NCBI RefSeq assembly: GCF_918797505.1 | Contig: NC_092800.1 | Span: forward strand, 41,707,430 to 41,771,429 | Origin: Bemisia tabaci | Taxonomy: Eukaryota; Arthropoda; Insecta; Hemiptera; Aleyrodidae | Reading direction: 5' to 3' | Length of the DNA: 64,000 nucleotides | Shown: positions 11,546 through 22,633 of the stretch, one piece after another | Numbering within the stretch: position 1 is the first letter of the stretch | Layout of the letters: the number at the start of each line of letters is the position of its first letter | Program-made: the position numbers and the translations under genes | Notes under the pieces: generated by a model | Databases searched by the model: none | The model's input: only the letters and a program-made list of their open reading frames with translations | Told to the model about the DNA's origin: nothing

Positions 11546-11916
11546 TCTTATTTGAGAAATTTGAGATAAGTTACGGGTTTTGCTCGAAATTTGCTGTGGT
11601 ATGTTCAAATCTATAGTCTTTTAAAAGAGGTAAAAACGTGTTTAAAGGTCTTTCAATCGCTCTATGAAGGGCGCACGTCTAAAAATCTAACCGACCGCAT
11701 ATCATCCAAGGGAGTTACACATGGCGGATGAAGAAGGGGGATGATAAAGCGCCTGTGTGTCAACAAAAAAGTGAAAATTTCACAGAAAAGTGTTTCTGCC
11801 TCAGAGAGAAGTTCCTGGACCTCCATTCACCACTATAATACGGACGTGCGCTTTTCTCCCGTTCATTTGAGAAATTCTCCGCCTATTTTCTCGCTTGCAA
11901 TTTGTTTCTCTTCTTA
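11546..11916. other. No feature recognised
   Basis: Single-copy-looking flank of element D. An 89-codon frame at 11741 runs into the element and is not credible. Confidence 0.35.
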
Positions 11917-13361
11917 CACTGAAAAAAATAATCGGTGGGATTTACCAGAGTTTGGGTGTTATTTACCATACTGTCTACTTGATTTTTTACACAGTGAAGC
12001 TGCAGCATAGTTACCAATATACCGGTATGGTAAATAACACGATACGGCTGACACTATGCGACACAGTGCCAGTGTGGCGTTCCCGACTGACTAGTATGGT
12101 AATTTCAAGCATCCAGATGCTGCGACAAACCTTGTAGATTCTAAAATCCACTCATCTTATATTATTAAATGCTTTTGATGAAAGTCGTGGATATTTTACT
12201 TACATCTTACTTTTAGAAATTCCGTTACATACACAATCAATGGCAGTTAAAGACAGTTTCAACGAGAAATAGCAGTAATTGCTTCACTGATTTCAAGTAA
12301 ATGATACCAAAACCATACTTGTTATTCGCGTTAAGGTATCATTTACAGACTAAATCAGATCCACGGAAAATTTAATTGCATATAATAAATAGATAGTTCA
12401 AAATATACCCACAAAAAGACACTACACGAAAATCCAATCGCACGGTTCACGGTGGGGCAGAAGCTGCCAAATTTTGCTTAAAGTTACAGTTAAACATCAA
12501 TCCCACGCACATTTGTCTCTTCATCTGAGTATGTTGAGCTTCGAAAATTTTAACAAGAATATAGATATACCTACGAACGAAGTATTCAAAAATCACTTCT
12601 AGTCGATTATTTTCAAATTACTTCCGCACTTTTATGTTTTCGAAATGACTTTACACAGAACCGATATTCACTGGATTGCAGAACAACTTTGCGAAGGTTT
12701 TCAAATTTTCAGGATTCCTTCACTTTGCAAGCCAGATTCATTGTAGCAACTCCTAACCTCCAGAAATTGGTCGATACGAATAACGAAAAAATCTCAGAAA
12801 ATGTATGTGGCAGATCAATATAGATAGATTCGAAGAGAAGACGGTAGCTTTAGGGACAATTCGAACACAAATTTGGGCAAATTACGCGTGGATTCACATG
12901 GATTAATATGGATCAATAAAACACAGCCACGGACTCCGACCCTCAACGTGATAAATTTATAACTGACAAACAGACAAACGAAAAATGGCGGACCACAGAC
13001 CGCAGCGCAGTCAAGCGGGAGCTCTCACCACGCTGACTATACCAGTATGGTAAATTTAACCTACCAACACCATGACCAGTCGCATACAGATGCCTACAGA
13101 TATCAAACGCAAGTGTTACCATGTTATTCCATACTTTTAACTCATCGTATGGTAAAAAATACCCAGCTGATGGTGAGAAATACCTAAACGATGGACAGAC
13201 ACACCTAACTGATATTTACAATCCGGGTATGGTAATTTTTATATCGAGTATGATTCTCACTTTCATCTAGATGCTTAAATCGACCATTATTTGGCTTTTT
13301 ATCACCATATTTTTTTTTACTATACCATTATGGTCAATCCCACTTCCACTTTTTTTCAGTG
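11917..13361. mobile_element. Element D: 1.4-kb CACTG-ended transposon, non-coding
   Basis: The ends are CACTGAAAAAAATAATC and, inverted, CACTGAAAAAAAGTGGAAG, each followed by GTGGGATT and a TACC/GGTA motif. TA borders both ends as a 2-bp target duplication. The interior carries many TACCATAC, CCGGTATGGTAAAT and TATGGTAA motifs in both orientations, clustered near the two ends (for example 11960-12110 and 13035-13335). That resembles subterminal transposase-binding arrays. No frame exceeds about 90 codons, so it is a deletion derivative. The ends fit CACTA/CMC-like elements best, as inference. Confidence 0.75.
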
Positions 13362-13492
13362 TACTCTGCTATCTGTGGAGGGGCGCAATTTCGGCGCGCC
13401 AAGGAGGCGTATACCTATCTGCCAATGGCCATAGTCCGAGCCTGCAGTCTAACAGTCAATCTAAATCCACCATCCTTTATTCATGCAATGTA

Positions 13493-13708
13493 CATGGAAA
13501 AGATGGATTGCTGATTTAACAATAAGTTAAAGTATTGAAAAAATACGTCCGACATGTTTCAAATGTACATTTTACAATAAGGAAAGCTAATTTAACCACG
13601 CGGAAGCGGTCATTTCAGCATTTTTTCATTGTAAAATCTACATTGAAACATGTCGAACACTTTTTTCAATTACAAAATAGTTAAATTAGCTATTTCGTTT
13701 TTTCCGTG
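13493..13708. mobile_element. CACGG-family MITE (copy with decayed left end)
   Basis: The left end CATGGAAAAGATGGATTGCTG and the right end TTTTTTCCGTG face each other. The subterminal GATTTAACAA block, ATGTTTCAA and ATTTTACAA blocks are the same kind found inverted in 16193-16418. The flanking dinucleotides differ (TA versus TG), so the duplication has decayed or the boundary is off. Confidence 0.6.
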
Positions 13709-14337
13709 TGATCGAATCATAACCTACCCTCCGACTTGGGTTCTCTCGACGATGAAGCCACAGGGCGAATTTTTTTCAAGGAAGCAACGACCCGGCAACA
13801 CCACGCGAGGAAATAACTCAAGATTTATGCTGCGGAGCGTGCTCAAGTGGCTGCAAAGTGCGAACCTGCGAACCCCCTTGAAAATCCGTAATTAACGAAA
13901 TTAGTTTTAAACGCCCGCGCCTGGTGGCTGGTGCCGGTGGATGGTGTAGTTGGCGAGCACGGCACACAAAGCACACCTTTGTTGCGCGTCCTCCCGCCCC
14001 GCTTGTATCGGCTCACCAAGTCACCACTCACCAGCGCCGCGCGCCAACCCACCCCGCCCCGCCCCGCGCCGGGACTCTAACCCGGGATAGTTTTATTATT
14101 AATTATAAGTTTGCGTTTCCACGAGAACTTCCGACACTTCCCTTTCAGCAGCGCAGCGCACTCCACACCCGACACAATGCCTCCGAACCGCCCCCCTCCC
14201 TTGCCGTGGTGTCTTCTAGCCCGACCTTGATTGTGAGCACCGAGATATGGTGTTATGTATCCTACAAGCACAAGGGTGGTTTTCATGAGGAATGAGGGGG
14301 GTAACCCAAGGCTGTGCCCTTGGCAAAACCTCGGGCC
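13709..14337. other. GC-rich island, no gene recognised
   Basis: About 13900-14220 is GC-rich (CCCACCCCGCCCCGCCCCGC near 14048) and gives overlapping frames of 123 (+) and 94 (-) codons with low-complexity translations. Such frames are expected by chance in stop-poor GC-rich DNA. It is single copy in the window. Confidence 0.4.
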
Positions 14338-14780
14338 GAATGAGTCAGTTGCGCTGGTCACAGAATCGTGTTTTAATGATTGATTCTTGTATACCAGCTA
14401 AAAATAATAAGATCTGTCCAAACAGCAACATTCAACGTTCAATATTGACCAAGATATCGCCCCTTGAAAAGTCGAATCTTTGGACGTCATCCTCCGCCGT
14501 AGTGACACCCTTGGTTTCTTCCACCTTACTTTTATCAGTCGGTGTGACGCACATTTGCACTGGCCGTTCAACGTGAAACTCGGATGAAAGCAGGGTGGAA
14601 GAAACCAAGGGTGTCACTACCGCGGAGGATGACGTCAAAAACCCGACTTTTCAAAAGGCGATATCTCGGTTGATACTGAACGTAGAAAGTTGCGGTTTGG
14701 ACAGATTTTATTATTTTTAGCTAATCTATAAGAATTAAGCATCAAAACACGATTCTGTGATCAGCGCAACTGACCCATTC
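14338..14780. mobile_element. Family N foldback element
   Basis: Two ~187-bp arms (14338-14525 and 14594-14780) in inverse orientation surround a 68-bp spacer. The arms begin GAATGAGTCAGTTGCGCTGG, run through ACAGAATCGTGTTTT and CTAAAAATAATAA, and end GACACCCTTGGTTTCTTCC. Both arms keep GACGTCATCCTCCGC, which includes the CRE-like TGACGTCA overlap. Arm identity is visibly below 95%. It is non-coding. Confidence 0.8.
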
Positions 14781-15460
14781 TGCTCCTTCGGAGATCACTT
14801 CGTTGCCAAAGCGAAAACAAGATCCGGAATATGAATGGATGGCACCCTGTATACTTTTCTCTGATTGGCTGATCCGCCTGGTGCCCTCTTTCTGGGCCTT
14901 CCATAGAAAAGAACACGGGGGTCATTTTTCATCGAAAATATCTCAAAAACAAGGAAAAATTTACGTGTCGGTGGTTTCAGATATCGATTCTCCAGATTTT
15001 TTTGAAGAGATTGATGGGTAATACATGACACTTTTTTATCAAACGCACCGAACACTTCGACCTGGAATTGTATTTTTTCAACTTGAAATATGACACTTGG
15101 TGTCATGACTTATGAATCCTCGATGTAACAAAGTGGTAGTGAAATGCCGAACTGAAGTGACTGGTTGATTTAGTGAATTGCAAACAATAACAACGAATTG
15201 TTTCAAGAAGGATTGCTGTATTTAAAATGAAAAAAATAGGCCGAAGCCAAGCATAATCAAGCGGACCGTTGGGATATTAAACGTGGACTTTACATGATGA
15301 AGATTCTTACAACGAGAAAAGAGAAATTAAACAATTTTAGGGGCAAACCCGCCGGATTGTACAAGAACCCTGTCAATCAGCTATAACCCAACTGTATAAC
15401 AGCATGTTGCCCTAATTTGGCACCTGCGCCATAACCGAAAGTGCGATGCGTCAAGTCCGT
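14781..15460. other. Fragments, no complete feature
   Basis: Contains one isolated end-like string (GGCACCCTGTATAC near 14840) and a facing pair CATGACAC / GTGTCATG (15024 and 15101-15109) that may be transposon remnants. No complete element or gene is visible. Confidence 0.35.
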
Positions 15461-15709
15461 TCTCCGACGCACAAGGGACCGAGTCAACAGGGGAAGTCTG
15501 ACAAAATCTGGAAACTGTGAAAGCTTATATTTTCGAAAATATGAAACAAAAAAAATTGAAAGCAGTTTCATTGGTTTTTTCGTGAAATTTCCTCTCAGGA
15601 ACACCCTGTGTTATTGAATTTGTGACGAAATAAACGTAAAAATTTGAAATTTTAGTCAAGGATTTCATGTCCGACCTTTCCTGTTGGTTCGTTCCACTGT
15701 GCGACGGAC
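15461..15709. mobile_element. Family P element, copy 3
   Basis: Facing ends ACCGAGTCAACAGGGGAAG and CCTGTTGGTTCGTTCCACTG, with the family interior TTTCGTGAAATTTCCTCTC and GTGACGAAATAAACGTAAA. It is the best-preserved interior match to copy 4 at 25276. Confidence 0.7.
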
Positions 15710-16192
15710 GGGAGAAGCTGGGGCGGGTATACTATCACCTATCCCATCATACAGCGTTAAATTTAATGGGGCTCAGTTTACTTTCGAGAGTGAAACTACG
15801 TTTGTCCCGAAATAGACGCCCGCAGTCTATGCGATGAAGCGGCATAAGTACACTTTGAAATGCGCCCTGCCGTCCACGCGACTCCATAATTTTCAGGGCT
15901 CGCTTGAAAAAGGAGTTGCGCCCTTTCTTCAGCACAGGGACAGGATGACCCATTGTGTACAAGCCGCTGATTGGAGTATCAACTTCTAAGTTTGCTCACA
16001 TAATGGAGCTATCCCACCGTTCTTCCTGCATTGGAGGAACTCTTGGGTCTAACGCGTAATTAAACGGGTGGGTACCTTGATGACGGGCCAGATTCGTAAG
16101 GTGAATTTTTCGGATTTAGATGGGTCGTTTGAAATCTCAAATTGGACTCCCCTCCCAAGTTTCAAGGTTGCTTTCGTGATGAAATTTACCCA
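15710..16192. other. No feature recognised
   Basis: Single-copy-looking sequence. The 71-codon reverse frame at 15747-15962 has no domain. Confidence 0.35.
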
Positions 16193-16418
16193 CACGGAAA
16201 AAAAGTTGCTGATTCAACAATTCAATTGCTTAAAACAGTGAGTGCAATGTTTCAACGCAGATTTTACAACAACAAAATGCTACTTTAACCACATTGTAAA
16301 CTAATTTAACCGTTGGGGTGGTTAAAGTAGCATTTTTTTGTTGTAAAATCTGCGTTGAAAGATTGCACTCACTGTTTTTAGCAATTGAATTGTTGAATCA
16401 GCAAATTTTTTTTCCGCG
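16193..16418. mobile_element. CACGG-family MITE with 2-bp TSD (CA)
   Basis: A 226-bp near-palindrome from CACGGAAAAAAAGTTGCTGA to the inverse ending TTTTTTTTCCGCG. The arms run through TTCAACAATTCAATTGCT and ATGCTACTTTAACCAC. CA borders both ends. The terminal CAC plus an A-run is shared with families B to E. Confidence 0.8.
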
Positions 16419-16821
16419 CATACTTATCTTAATTGGCTGTTGCACCCTTTCAAAATATATACAATACCATTCAATACTATACTACAGAAGATTACTAAAT
16501 AGGAGGCTTAATACCAATAGAAGATAGTCGCTACACGGCCCAACCAAAGCACGCTTTGCGTCCCAAAAGTCGGTTTTTTGGATCATACATAAATAATTTG
16601 GACAAGGGGCTTACCTAGAGGTTGTTGCCAGCAAAAAGCTGGGAAAATCGTGGAAATTAGTGTAATCAGCTTGGTGGATAAGACAAATTAACCCGCATTT
16701 TTTTTTACTCCCTAACCTCGGTATCACATTGTTGCGAAACAACCAGGGAAGGCCCCGATTTCTATCAAACTTCCTCCCCTGCAGAGTAAAGCGCACGACA
16801 ACGTGGCAAAGGGACGGAACT
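16419..16821. other. No feature recognised
   Basis: Single-copy-looking sequence between two elements. Confidence 0.35.
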
Positions 16822-17073
16822 CTGCCGCGCTAAGGAAAAACGCCGTATGAGCCTTTAGGCGTTGCCAAATTTCCTTTGACAAATCAAACATTTTCGAGAA
16901 AATTCCTGAATGTTTCTCTTCCGGGTTTTCGAAGGCTTTCGTTGGAAATTTGATCTAGAAATTCTAAAAATTTCAAGGAAAAATATTCTTACCTTTCTTC
17001 AAAAACATTATTTTCTGAAAGGAGCTTTGGCAACATCCGAATGTTCACACGGCGTTTTTCCTTAGCACGACAG
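16822..17073. mobile_element. Family A element, copy 3 (well preserved)
   Basis: The left end CTGCCGCGCTAAGGAAAAAC and the right end GTTTTTCCTTAGCACGACAG are close to the family consensus. The subterminal blocks AGGCGTTGCCAAATTTCC and GGAGCTTTGGCAACATCC face each other. It is non-coding, 252 bp. Confidence 0.8.
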
Positions 17074-17404
17074 CATTGGCGGAAGCTGCGTGCGTCGCGC
17101 CGAAACTGATCGATAGCGAAGAATAGCTCCTTGATTAGCCAATACCGTGTGAATGCCTGTCCTGGTCCTCGCGACGTCAACAAGGCATTCCTTGAGATCG
17201 GGAATCAGCAGCAGCGCCCGGACGCAGCTGGGGCTCCCGCACTTTCTCCGCTAACGAATCTGAACTTTTCACCGGGAGCACCCGTTTCCTGGCCCCTTCC
17301 GTCCCCCCCCCCCCTCTCGCGGCCCCCCATGGAGAAGCGCGACTCACGATCAGCTGATTACGCGTTAGAAGTCTCATCATATGGAGGCCGGAGCTAAAAC
17401 GCCT
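17074..17404. other. GC-rich stretch with C12 tract
   Basis: GC-rich sequence containing a run of 12 C at about 17303-17314 and opposed frames of 88 and 93 codons with no domain. It directly precedes a family C insertion. Confidence 0.4.
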
Positions 17405-17822
17405 CACTGAAAAAAAATTCTCGGCGCTTTTACCAAGGTCCGTTGGTACCTTTACCATCTCACTTTTTTACCAATTATTGGTAATTTTACCGAGACAGAC
17501 TTGTAAGCTTACCTAAAAACCGGTATTTTTACTGTTTTTTTTTCAGGTAAGAATACCACTTTTATTGGTAATCGATTCCCGGTAACTTTGTCATTTTATC
17601 TCGCGCGGTAATTCTACCACAGTCGATAAAACTTATTGGCGTTTTTACCGGGGATCAGTAAAATCACCGAGAAAGTCAATAATTTTACCGAGATTTCTCG
17701 GTAAAATTACCAATTCCATAAATGGTAATTTTACCAAGAAAAAACTGGGATCAAATAGAACCCTGAATTCTCGGTAATTTTACCCTTTTCTTGGTACATA
17801 CACCGAGATTTTTTTTTCAGTG
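17405..17822. mobile_element. Family C element, copy 1, with 2-bp TSD (CT)
   Basis: A 418-bp element with ends CACTGAAAAAAAATTCTCGG and CCGAGATTTTTTTTTCAGTG. CT borders both sides. The interior is a dense set of GGTAATTTTACC, TTGGTAA and TTACCGAG motifs in both orientations, about one every 30 bp. Copies at 19071 and 24741 are highly similar, so the family spread recently relative to most repeats here. Confidence 0.85.
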
Positions 17823-18050
17823 CTCCTCTCGTGAGGGCATGTGTGATTCTTGTAGTGATTGAAAATGGTCTGAAAGGCACTTAGCAAGCGTCGAAAAACT
17901 AAGAATTTTTAAGACTTAATATACGTAAAACTCTTAGTAAAAAATTGGGCAAGGTTTAGGAAACGGGAGCCAAGCTACATGAATTTGGAGAAAAAAATAC
18001 AGGAGGTTTAATAAAATCAATTTCCACAGTTCGGGCTTACTGTATCCATA

Positions 18051-18366
18051 TTTAAAATGTAGTGGGCTACATACACGAGTTTTTTTACGATTTTTTTTTT
18101 GTTAGAACGACTGAATATCAGAAATTTAAAATTCGAAATTCATGGAAAAATATCTAATAAAGCTATCGATGGCTGATGAACAATATCGCCTACCTACAAT
18201 GTACCTACCTACAATTATTTAAAATGTAGTGGGCTACATACACGAGTTTTTTTACGATGTTTTTTTTGTTAGAACGACTGAATTTCAGAAATTTAAAATT
18301 CGAAATTCATGGAAGAATATCTAATAAAGCTATCGATGGCCGATGAGCAATGTCGCCTACCTACAA
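18051..18366. repeat. Two-copy tandem duplication, period 167 bp
   Basis: 18051-18199 and 18218-18366 are nearly identical direct copies, both starting TTTAAAATGTAGTGGGCTAC and ending ATCGATGGC-GATGA-CAAT-TCGCCTACCTACAA. They are separated by a short ACCTACCTACAA junction, which suggests unequal exchange or slippage at ACCTACCTAC. Confidence 0.85.
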
Positions 18367-19070
18367 AATGACGATTTTGCAGAACGAAGGAAAAACTTCT
18401 CCATTTTCGTAATTTTAAGGTTCGATTTGCAATTTTTTCATACTTTACAGTGCCTTTATAGCGCTTCCCAGAAAAATTGGAAAAAACTAAAATCATCAAC
18501 TCGCGTATTTTATACTGCAGAATGCGGCAAAGTCGCTAACTCATAGTAGCCAAAATCGTCAGTTAGGCAGAATTGTTCGTTAGCCCTCAAATATGCGATT
18601 AATGTATGTATTCCTGCAGCTTCGCCGTCAATTTGGATTGTCCTGCATTATTCAGTTTCATTCATTTCATGGTTGAATGCACTAAAAGTCCCTTAAACCG
18701 TGCGCCATGACTCAAAAAATATATTTATTTCTAATTTTTTCGTTTTTTTTCCCTCTTCTTTTGTGAGGGCATCAGAGGGGCTTGGAAAACAAGGCACATA
18801 AGTGCAGTTTTTGAAAAAAAAATTAGTTATTAACGATTTCAAGTATAAAACCAACCTTGATACATATCCTGGCAAAAATTCGCTACAGATTCCAATTTTT
18901 AAGCATCAAAAAGTCAGTTTGAACTTTCTTTCAGCCATAAGGATCCATGTAATTTCAAGACTTCAAACACGCATTTCTTGGGAAAGCAAAAACTGCACTT
19001 AGGCGCCTTTTCCTTCGAGCGCCTCATTCGGTTTTCCTCCACGTCAAACATCACGTCATCACGTTTTTCC
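18367..19070. other. No feature recognised
   Basis: AT-rich, single-copy-looking sequence with several chance frames of 60-67 codons. Confidence 0.35.
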
Positions 19071-19484
19071 CACTGAAAAAAAATTCTCGGCGTTTTTACC
19101 AAGGTCCGTTGGTACCTTTACCATCTCACTTTTTTTACCAATTATTGGTAATTTTACCAAGACAGACTGGTAAGCTTACCTAAAACCTGGTATTTTTACT
19201 GTTTTATTCAGGTAAGAATACCACTTTTATTGGTAATCAATTCCCGGTAACTTTGCCATTTTATCTCGGTAATTCTACCACAGTCGATAAAAAATATTGG
19301 CGTTTTTACCAAGGTCCAGTAAAATTACCGAGAAAGTCCAATAAATTTACCGAGATTTCTTGGTAAAATTACCAATTCCATAAATGGTAATTTTACCAAG
19401 AAAAAACTGGGATCAAATAGAACCCTGAATTCTTGGCAATTTTACCCTTTTCTTAGTAAATACACCGAGATTTTTTTTTCAGTG
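19071..19484. mobile_element. Family C element, copy 2, with 2-bp TSD (CC)
   Basis: Same termini and interior as copy 1, 414 bp, with CC bordering both ends. Differences from copy 1 are a handful of substitutions and short indels, for example loss of a few bases near 19272. Confidence 0.85.
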
Positions 19485-20513
19485 CCTCCCTAAAAAAAGA
19501 AGAGATTAAGAATAAGAATTGATTTCATGCCTGAAAATTTTCAGTTAAGCGGTTTTGTTTGTTAGCCCCCGCTATAAAATGAATTGAAGAGGCGCTGGCT
19601 AATTTATGGGCTCCTCTTGAACTCTCGCCGAGATGCGAGACGTTAAAGCGTAAACCCCATCATCCGGGCAGGCATTCCCGCGACCGAAAGGGCCGGAAGA
19701 CAACTTTCAACGGCAAGTCAAACACACAAAGTCGCGCAAAAACATCGCCGAGTCGTGCGAAACCCAACTTTTGCTCGGCGCGCGCTCTCGCGGTGAGCGC
19801 CCGGGTGCCCCGCGGCCGTCGCAACGGGACGCAGCGCCGGGACGCGGGAAGAATCGACTAGAATTTGCGGAAAAGTGCCCGCTCCCGCTTCCCGCACGGG
19901 AAAATGTTTTCCCGGCCCGGAGCAAGCTCAAAGCTCGCTAATAGAAAGTCAGCACGAGATTTTATCAGCGACTAAGCCAGCGCTCCGCTCGACCGCCGCT
20001 GGAAATAAAATTCGTTCCAATTCATCTAATAGAGAGGGATACGTGGTGCAACTGCCGAGCTGCTCATCCGACGATGCCTGGTTAGTGGTGGAAAACTTAA
20101 GCCACCCATTTTTTCAGGGCTCTCTGAACTAGAGTAACAGGAGAAAAACAAGGTGAAAACCCGGAAAACAAGCCTAAAATACAGCGATAGGTTTAAAAAG
20201 ATCGTATCAATTCACTGAGTGAATCGGACTTGAACTTTTAGTCGTAAATGGAGATCATAAAAAGCATTATAAACATCGTGATGAAAATAACGATATCACT
20301 CGAAACGTTCTGACTGAAAACTGAGTCATTTTCAATCGGAAAATGCAATAAAAATGAACAAATCGATGAAAAAGCTTCAAACCTCCGTGTTGGTGGCCGA
20401 GATCCGAGAGAAAAAAAATATTTGGGATTTTCTCCGTTTATTGAACTTATGTTGTTAGATGCGTTATTATATTCTTCGAGGAATACAAGAACCGATTGTG
20501 ACGTTGTTCAACT
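19485..20513. other. Single-copy GC-rich island, possible regulatory DNA
   Basis: About 19590-20110 is GC-rich and CpG-rich and includes GCTAATTTATGGGC, a homeodomain or Caudal-like site, followed by GC-rich low-repeat sequence. Opposed frames of 74 and 85 codons have no domain. From 20110 onward the sequence is AT-rich with nothing recognised. A promoter or enhancer role is inference only. Confidence 0.3.
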
Positions 20514-20573
20514 CCATATGGACGTACTGTCCTCATGCGCATAGTTCCGTTTGGCAAATTGACGTCCATATAT
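20514..20573. mobile_element. Family H palindromic MITE, short copy
   Basis: An internally deleted H copy: ATATGGACGTACTG on the left and, facing it, CATAGTTCCGTTTGGCAAA with GACGTCCATAT. Only about 60 bp remain. Confidence 0.6.
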
Positions 20574-20743
20574 GGATCATTTTCAATAGGAAAACTGACA
20601 AACGCTTTCCTTGGAATTTAACATGGATTTTTTACAGGAAAATATTCATAAACGTTTCACGGAGATATTTGGTTTTCTCTGTGAACAATTTAATCATAAT
20701 CGGATATGTAAAGGCACTGCGAAAGACTGCAAGCTGCCACGCC

Positions 20744-20987
20744 AAGGAGAAACGCCGTATGAACCTTCGTGTGTGCGCCAAATTTCATTTCGTCAAATAA
20801 GAATTTTCAGGAAAACTTGTGAAAATTCTCCGTCCAATTTTCCAGAGAATTTTCTTCGCAACGTAATCTAAGGTATCAGAAAATTTCAAGTGGAAATATT
20901 CATTAACTGTCTCAAAAATTTATATTTTCAGGGGGGAAATTTCGCAACTCTCGGATGTTCATACGGCGTTTTTCCGCACCACGGCAG
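20744..20987. mobile_element. Family A element, copy 4
   Basis: The left end CTGCCACGCCAAGGAGAAAC and the right end CGGCGTTTTTCCGCACCACG are recognisable, with the family interior between them. It has decayed more than copy 3. Confidence 0.75.
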
Positions 20988-21439
20988 TACGGCTTTTCCG
21001 CTTTTAGCCATCGATTTTTGTAAGCGATGAGGCAACCGGCGAAGCGAAAGATAAGCGAATCCGCGACGAGCAAATTAGACGGGAGGTTACACGACCTATG
21101 ATTTATCCGGAGCCCCCGAGAACGGGTTCAAGTTGATGTAATCGTTAGCGCTGGATCTTTGCGTCTTGCGTCTTGCGTCCTGCGTCCTGCCTCTCGCGGC
21201 GAGTAGCGGACCCTTCAACGACCGCGACTCGACATTCGGTAAATAGCCGCACGGACTTGCTGCGGGTACGTGCCGCCGTTTCGCCAGCCCCCCCCCCCCC
21301 CCCCCCCCGGCCACTGGTCACCGCCCTATCCTATCCCCGTGACCTTCCAGGATAACCGCGATTATGCATGCGCATGCAACTCGTTCGCCAGGAATCCAGA
21401 ACCGTAATCGAATCACCCTCCGTGCAAGGCTTAGAGTAT
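20988..21439. other. GC-rich single-copy island with C20 tract and 7-bp microsatellite
   Basis: Holds five imperfect units of a CTTGCGT/CCTGCGT heptamer at about 21157-21192 and a run of 20 C at 21289-21308. The surrounding sequence is CpG-rich without a convincing frame. Confidence 0.5.
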
Positions 21440-22359
21440 CTTTATAGCAGTGGCGTGCGGTGGGTTCAGTGGCAGGGCAAGCTGTAGCGTTCGCCATCCG
21501 GGGGGGGGGGGGGGGTAACGTAGTCTCTTTCCCTTCCTCCTCCCCCTAGCCTCCCTAGAAAATTCTTAAAATTTTACTCTATATGCTCTGTTTTTCGGAT
21601 GAAATCTGATGGAACGTCTTGAAAAACTGTGGCTTTATTTCTTTCTCTCTTACTTATGATTTCGTTTACTCAACTTGTTTCGAATGTTTTTGATCATTGG
21701 AGGACGGCTCCATGCTCTTAACTCCTAATTTTGCTTTAAGAATTTTTTGAGTTAGGTACTTAAATTTCCCCAAATATTAGCTTTCTGCATTTAAAACATG
21801 ATTCAGAATTGTCTAATTCATCAGCAATTAGATCCAAGAGAGCGAAATTTTATAGAATTTAAGGGCATTTGCTCCGGAGGAGCAAATACAACCGCGACGG
21901 AAAGAGGGAACAAGATATATAGCGCATCGGAGGCAGAAGCAGCGCGCTGCGGTGACGGTCCATGAGATGGCCAAGAGAAGCGAGCTGCGATCGCGCAGCG
22001 AAGGGCTCGGACTCGGAACGTACCGCACTCCCCGCCTGCCTTGATTCCGCCGCCGAGCAGTGGCTCTCCGCTCAGCTGATCGCAAGCGATTCTCCAGCGC
22101 ATGGGTCGGCCCGTGTTCGGGCCGCGCAGCGCGCTGCGCCACCTCCATGCCCTGCCGCTTTCCCACTGCTGTGGCTCTACACGTATTTCTGTCTCTCTCT
22201 TTTTCTGTTTTTAATGCAATTTACTTACTGAACACCTTTTATAAATTATATTTGCTAAATGTTCAACATGAAATAGGTGTAATTTTCTTCTTTCGTTTGA
22301 AATCTTTGGGCAAGCAGTGCTTGCCTTGCTTATCCGGACCGCACGCCACTGCTTTATAG
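21440..22359. mobile_element. 904-bp hAT-like element with perfect 8-bp TSD
   Basis: The element spans 21448-22351, with ends CAGTGGCGTGCGGT and ACCGCACGCCACTG as exact 14-bp inverted repeats, then GGGCAAGC and GCTTGCC further in. The exact 8-bp repeat CTTTATAG occupies 21440-21447 and 22352-22359. These are hAT hallmarks. The first ten terminal bases equal those of family G. The interior includes a G16 tract (21500-21515) and a GC-rich block (about 21880-22180) with 89-112-codon frames on both strands but no recognisable transposase, so it is non-autonomous, possibly with captured sequence. Confidence 0.88.
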
Positions 22360-22379
22360 GGGAGGCTCACTGCCTTACT

Positions 22380-22633
22380 GAGGAAAAACGCCGTATGAGC
22401 CATCAGGCGTTGCAAAATTTCCCTGGAAAAATCACGAATTTTTAGCAAATTCCTTGATCAACATTAACATTTATCCTCTGATTCTTCGGATAGTTTCGTT
22501 CACACTTTGATCTAAGAAGTCTGAAAATGTCAAGAAAAAATATTTATAAATTTTTTCAGAAATAAATATTTTATGTGAGGAAGTTTGGCAACATTCGAAT
22601 GCTCATACGGCGTTTTTTTTCTTAGCATGGCAG
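22380..22633. mobile_element. Family A element, copy 5
   Basis: The left end reads CTGCCTTACTGAGGAAAAAC and the right end TTTCTTAGCATGGCAG. It lies 20 bp beyond the hAT element's duplication, and its subterminal blocks GGCGTTGCAAAATTTCC and AGTTTGGCAACATTCG face each other. Confidence 0.8.

Noticed and set aside
14338..14780. TGACGTCA-like strings as a CREB site or promoter
   Set aside because: They lie in both arms of the foldback element N as part of the inverted repeat, so a host regulatory role is not supported by position.
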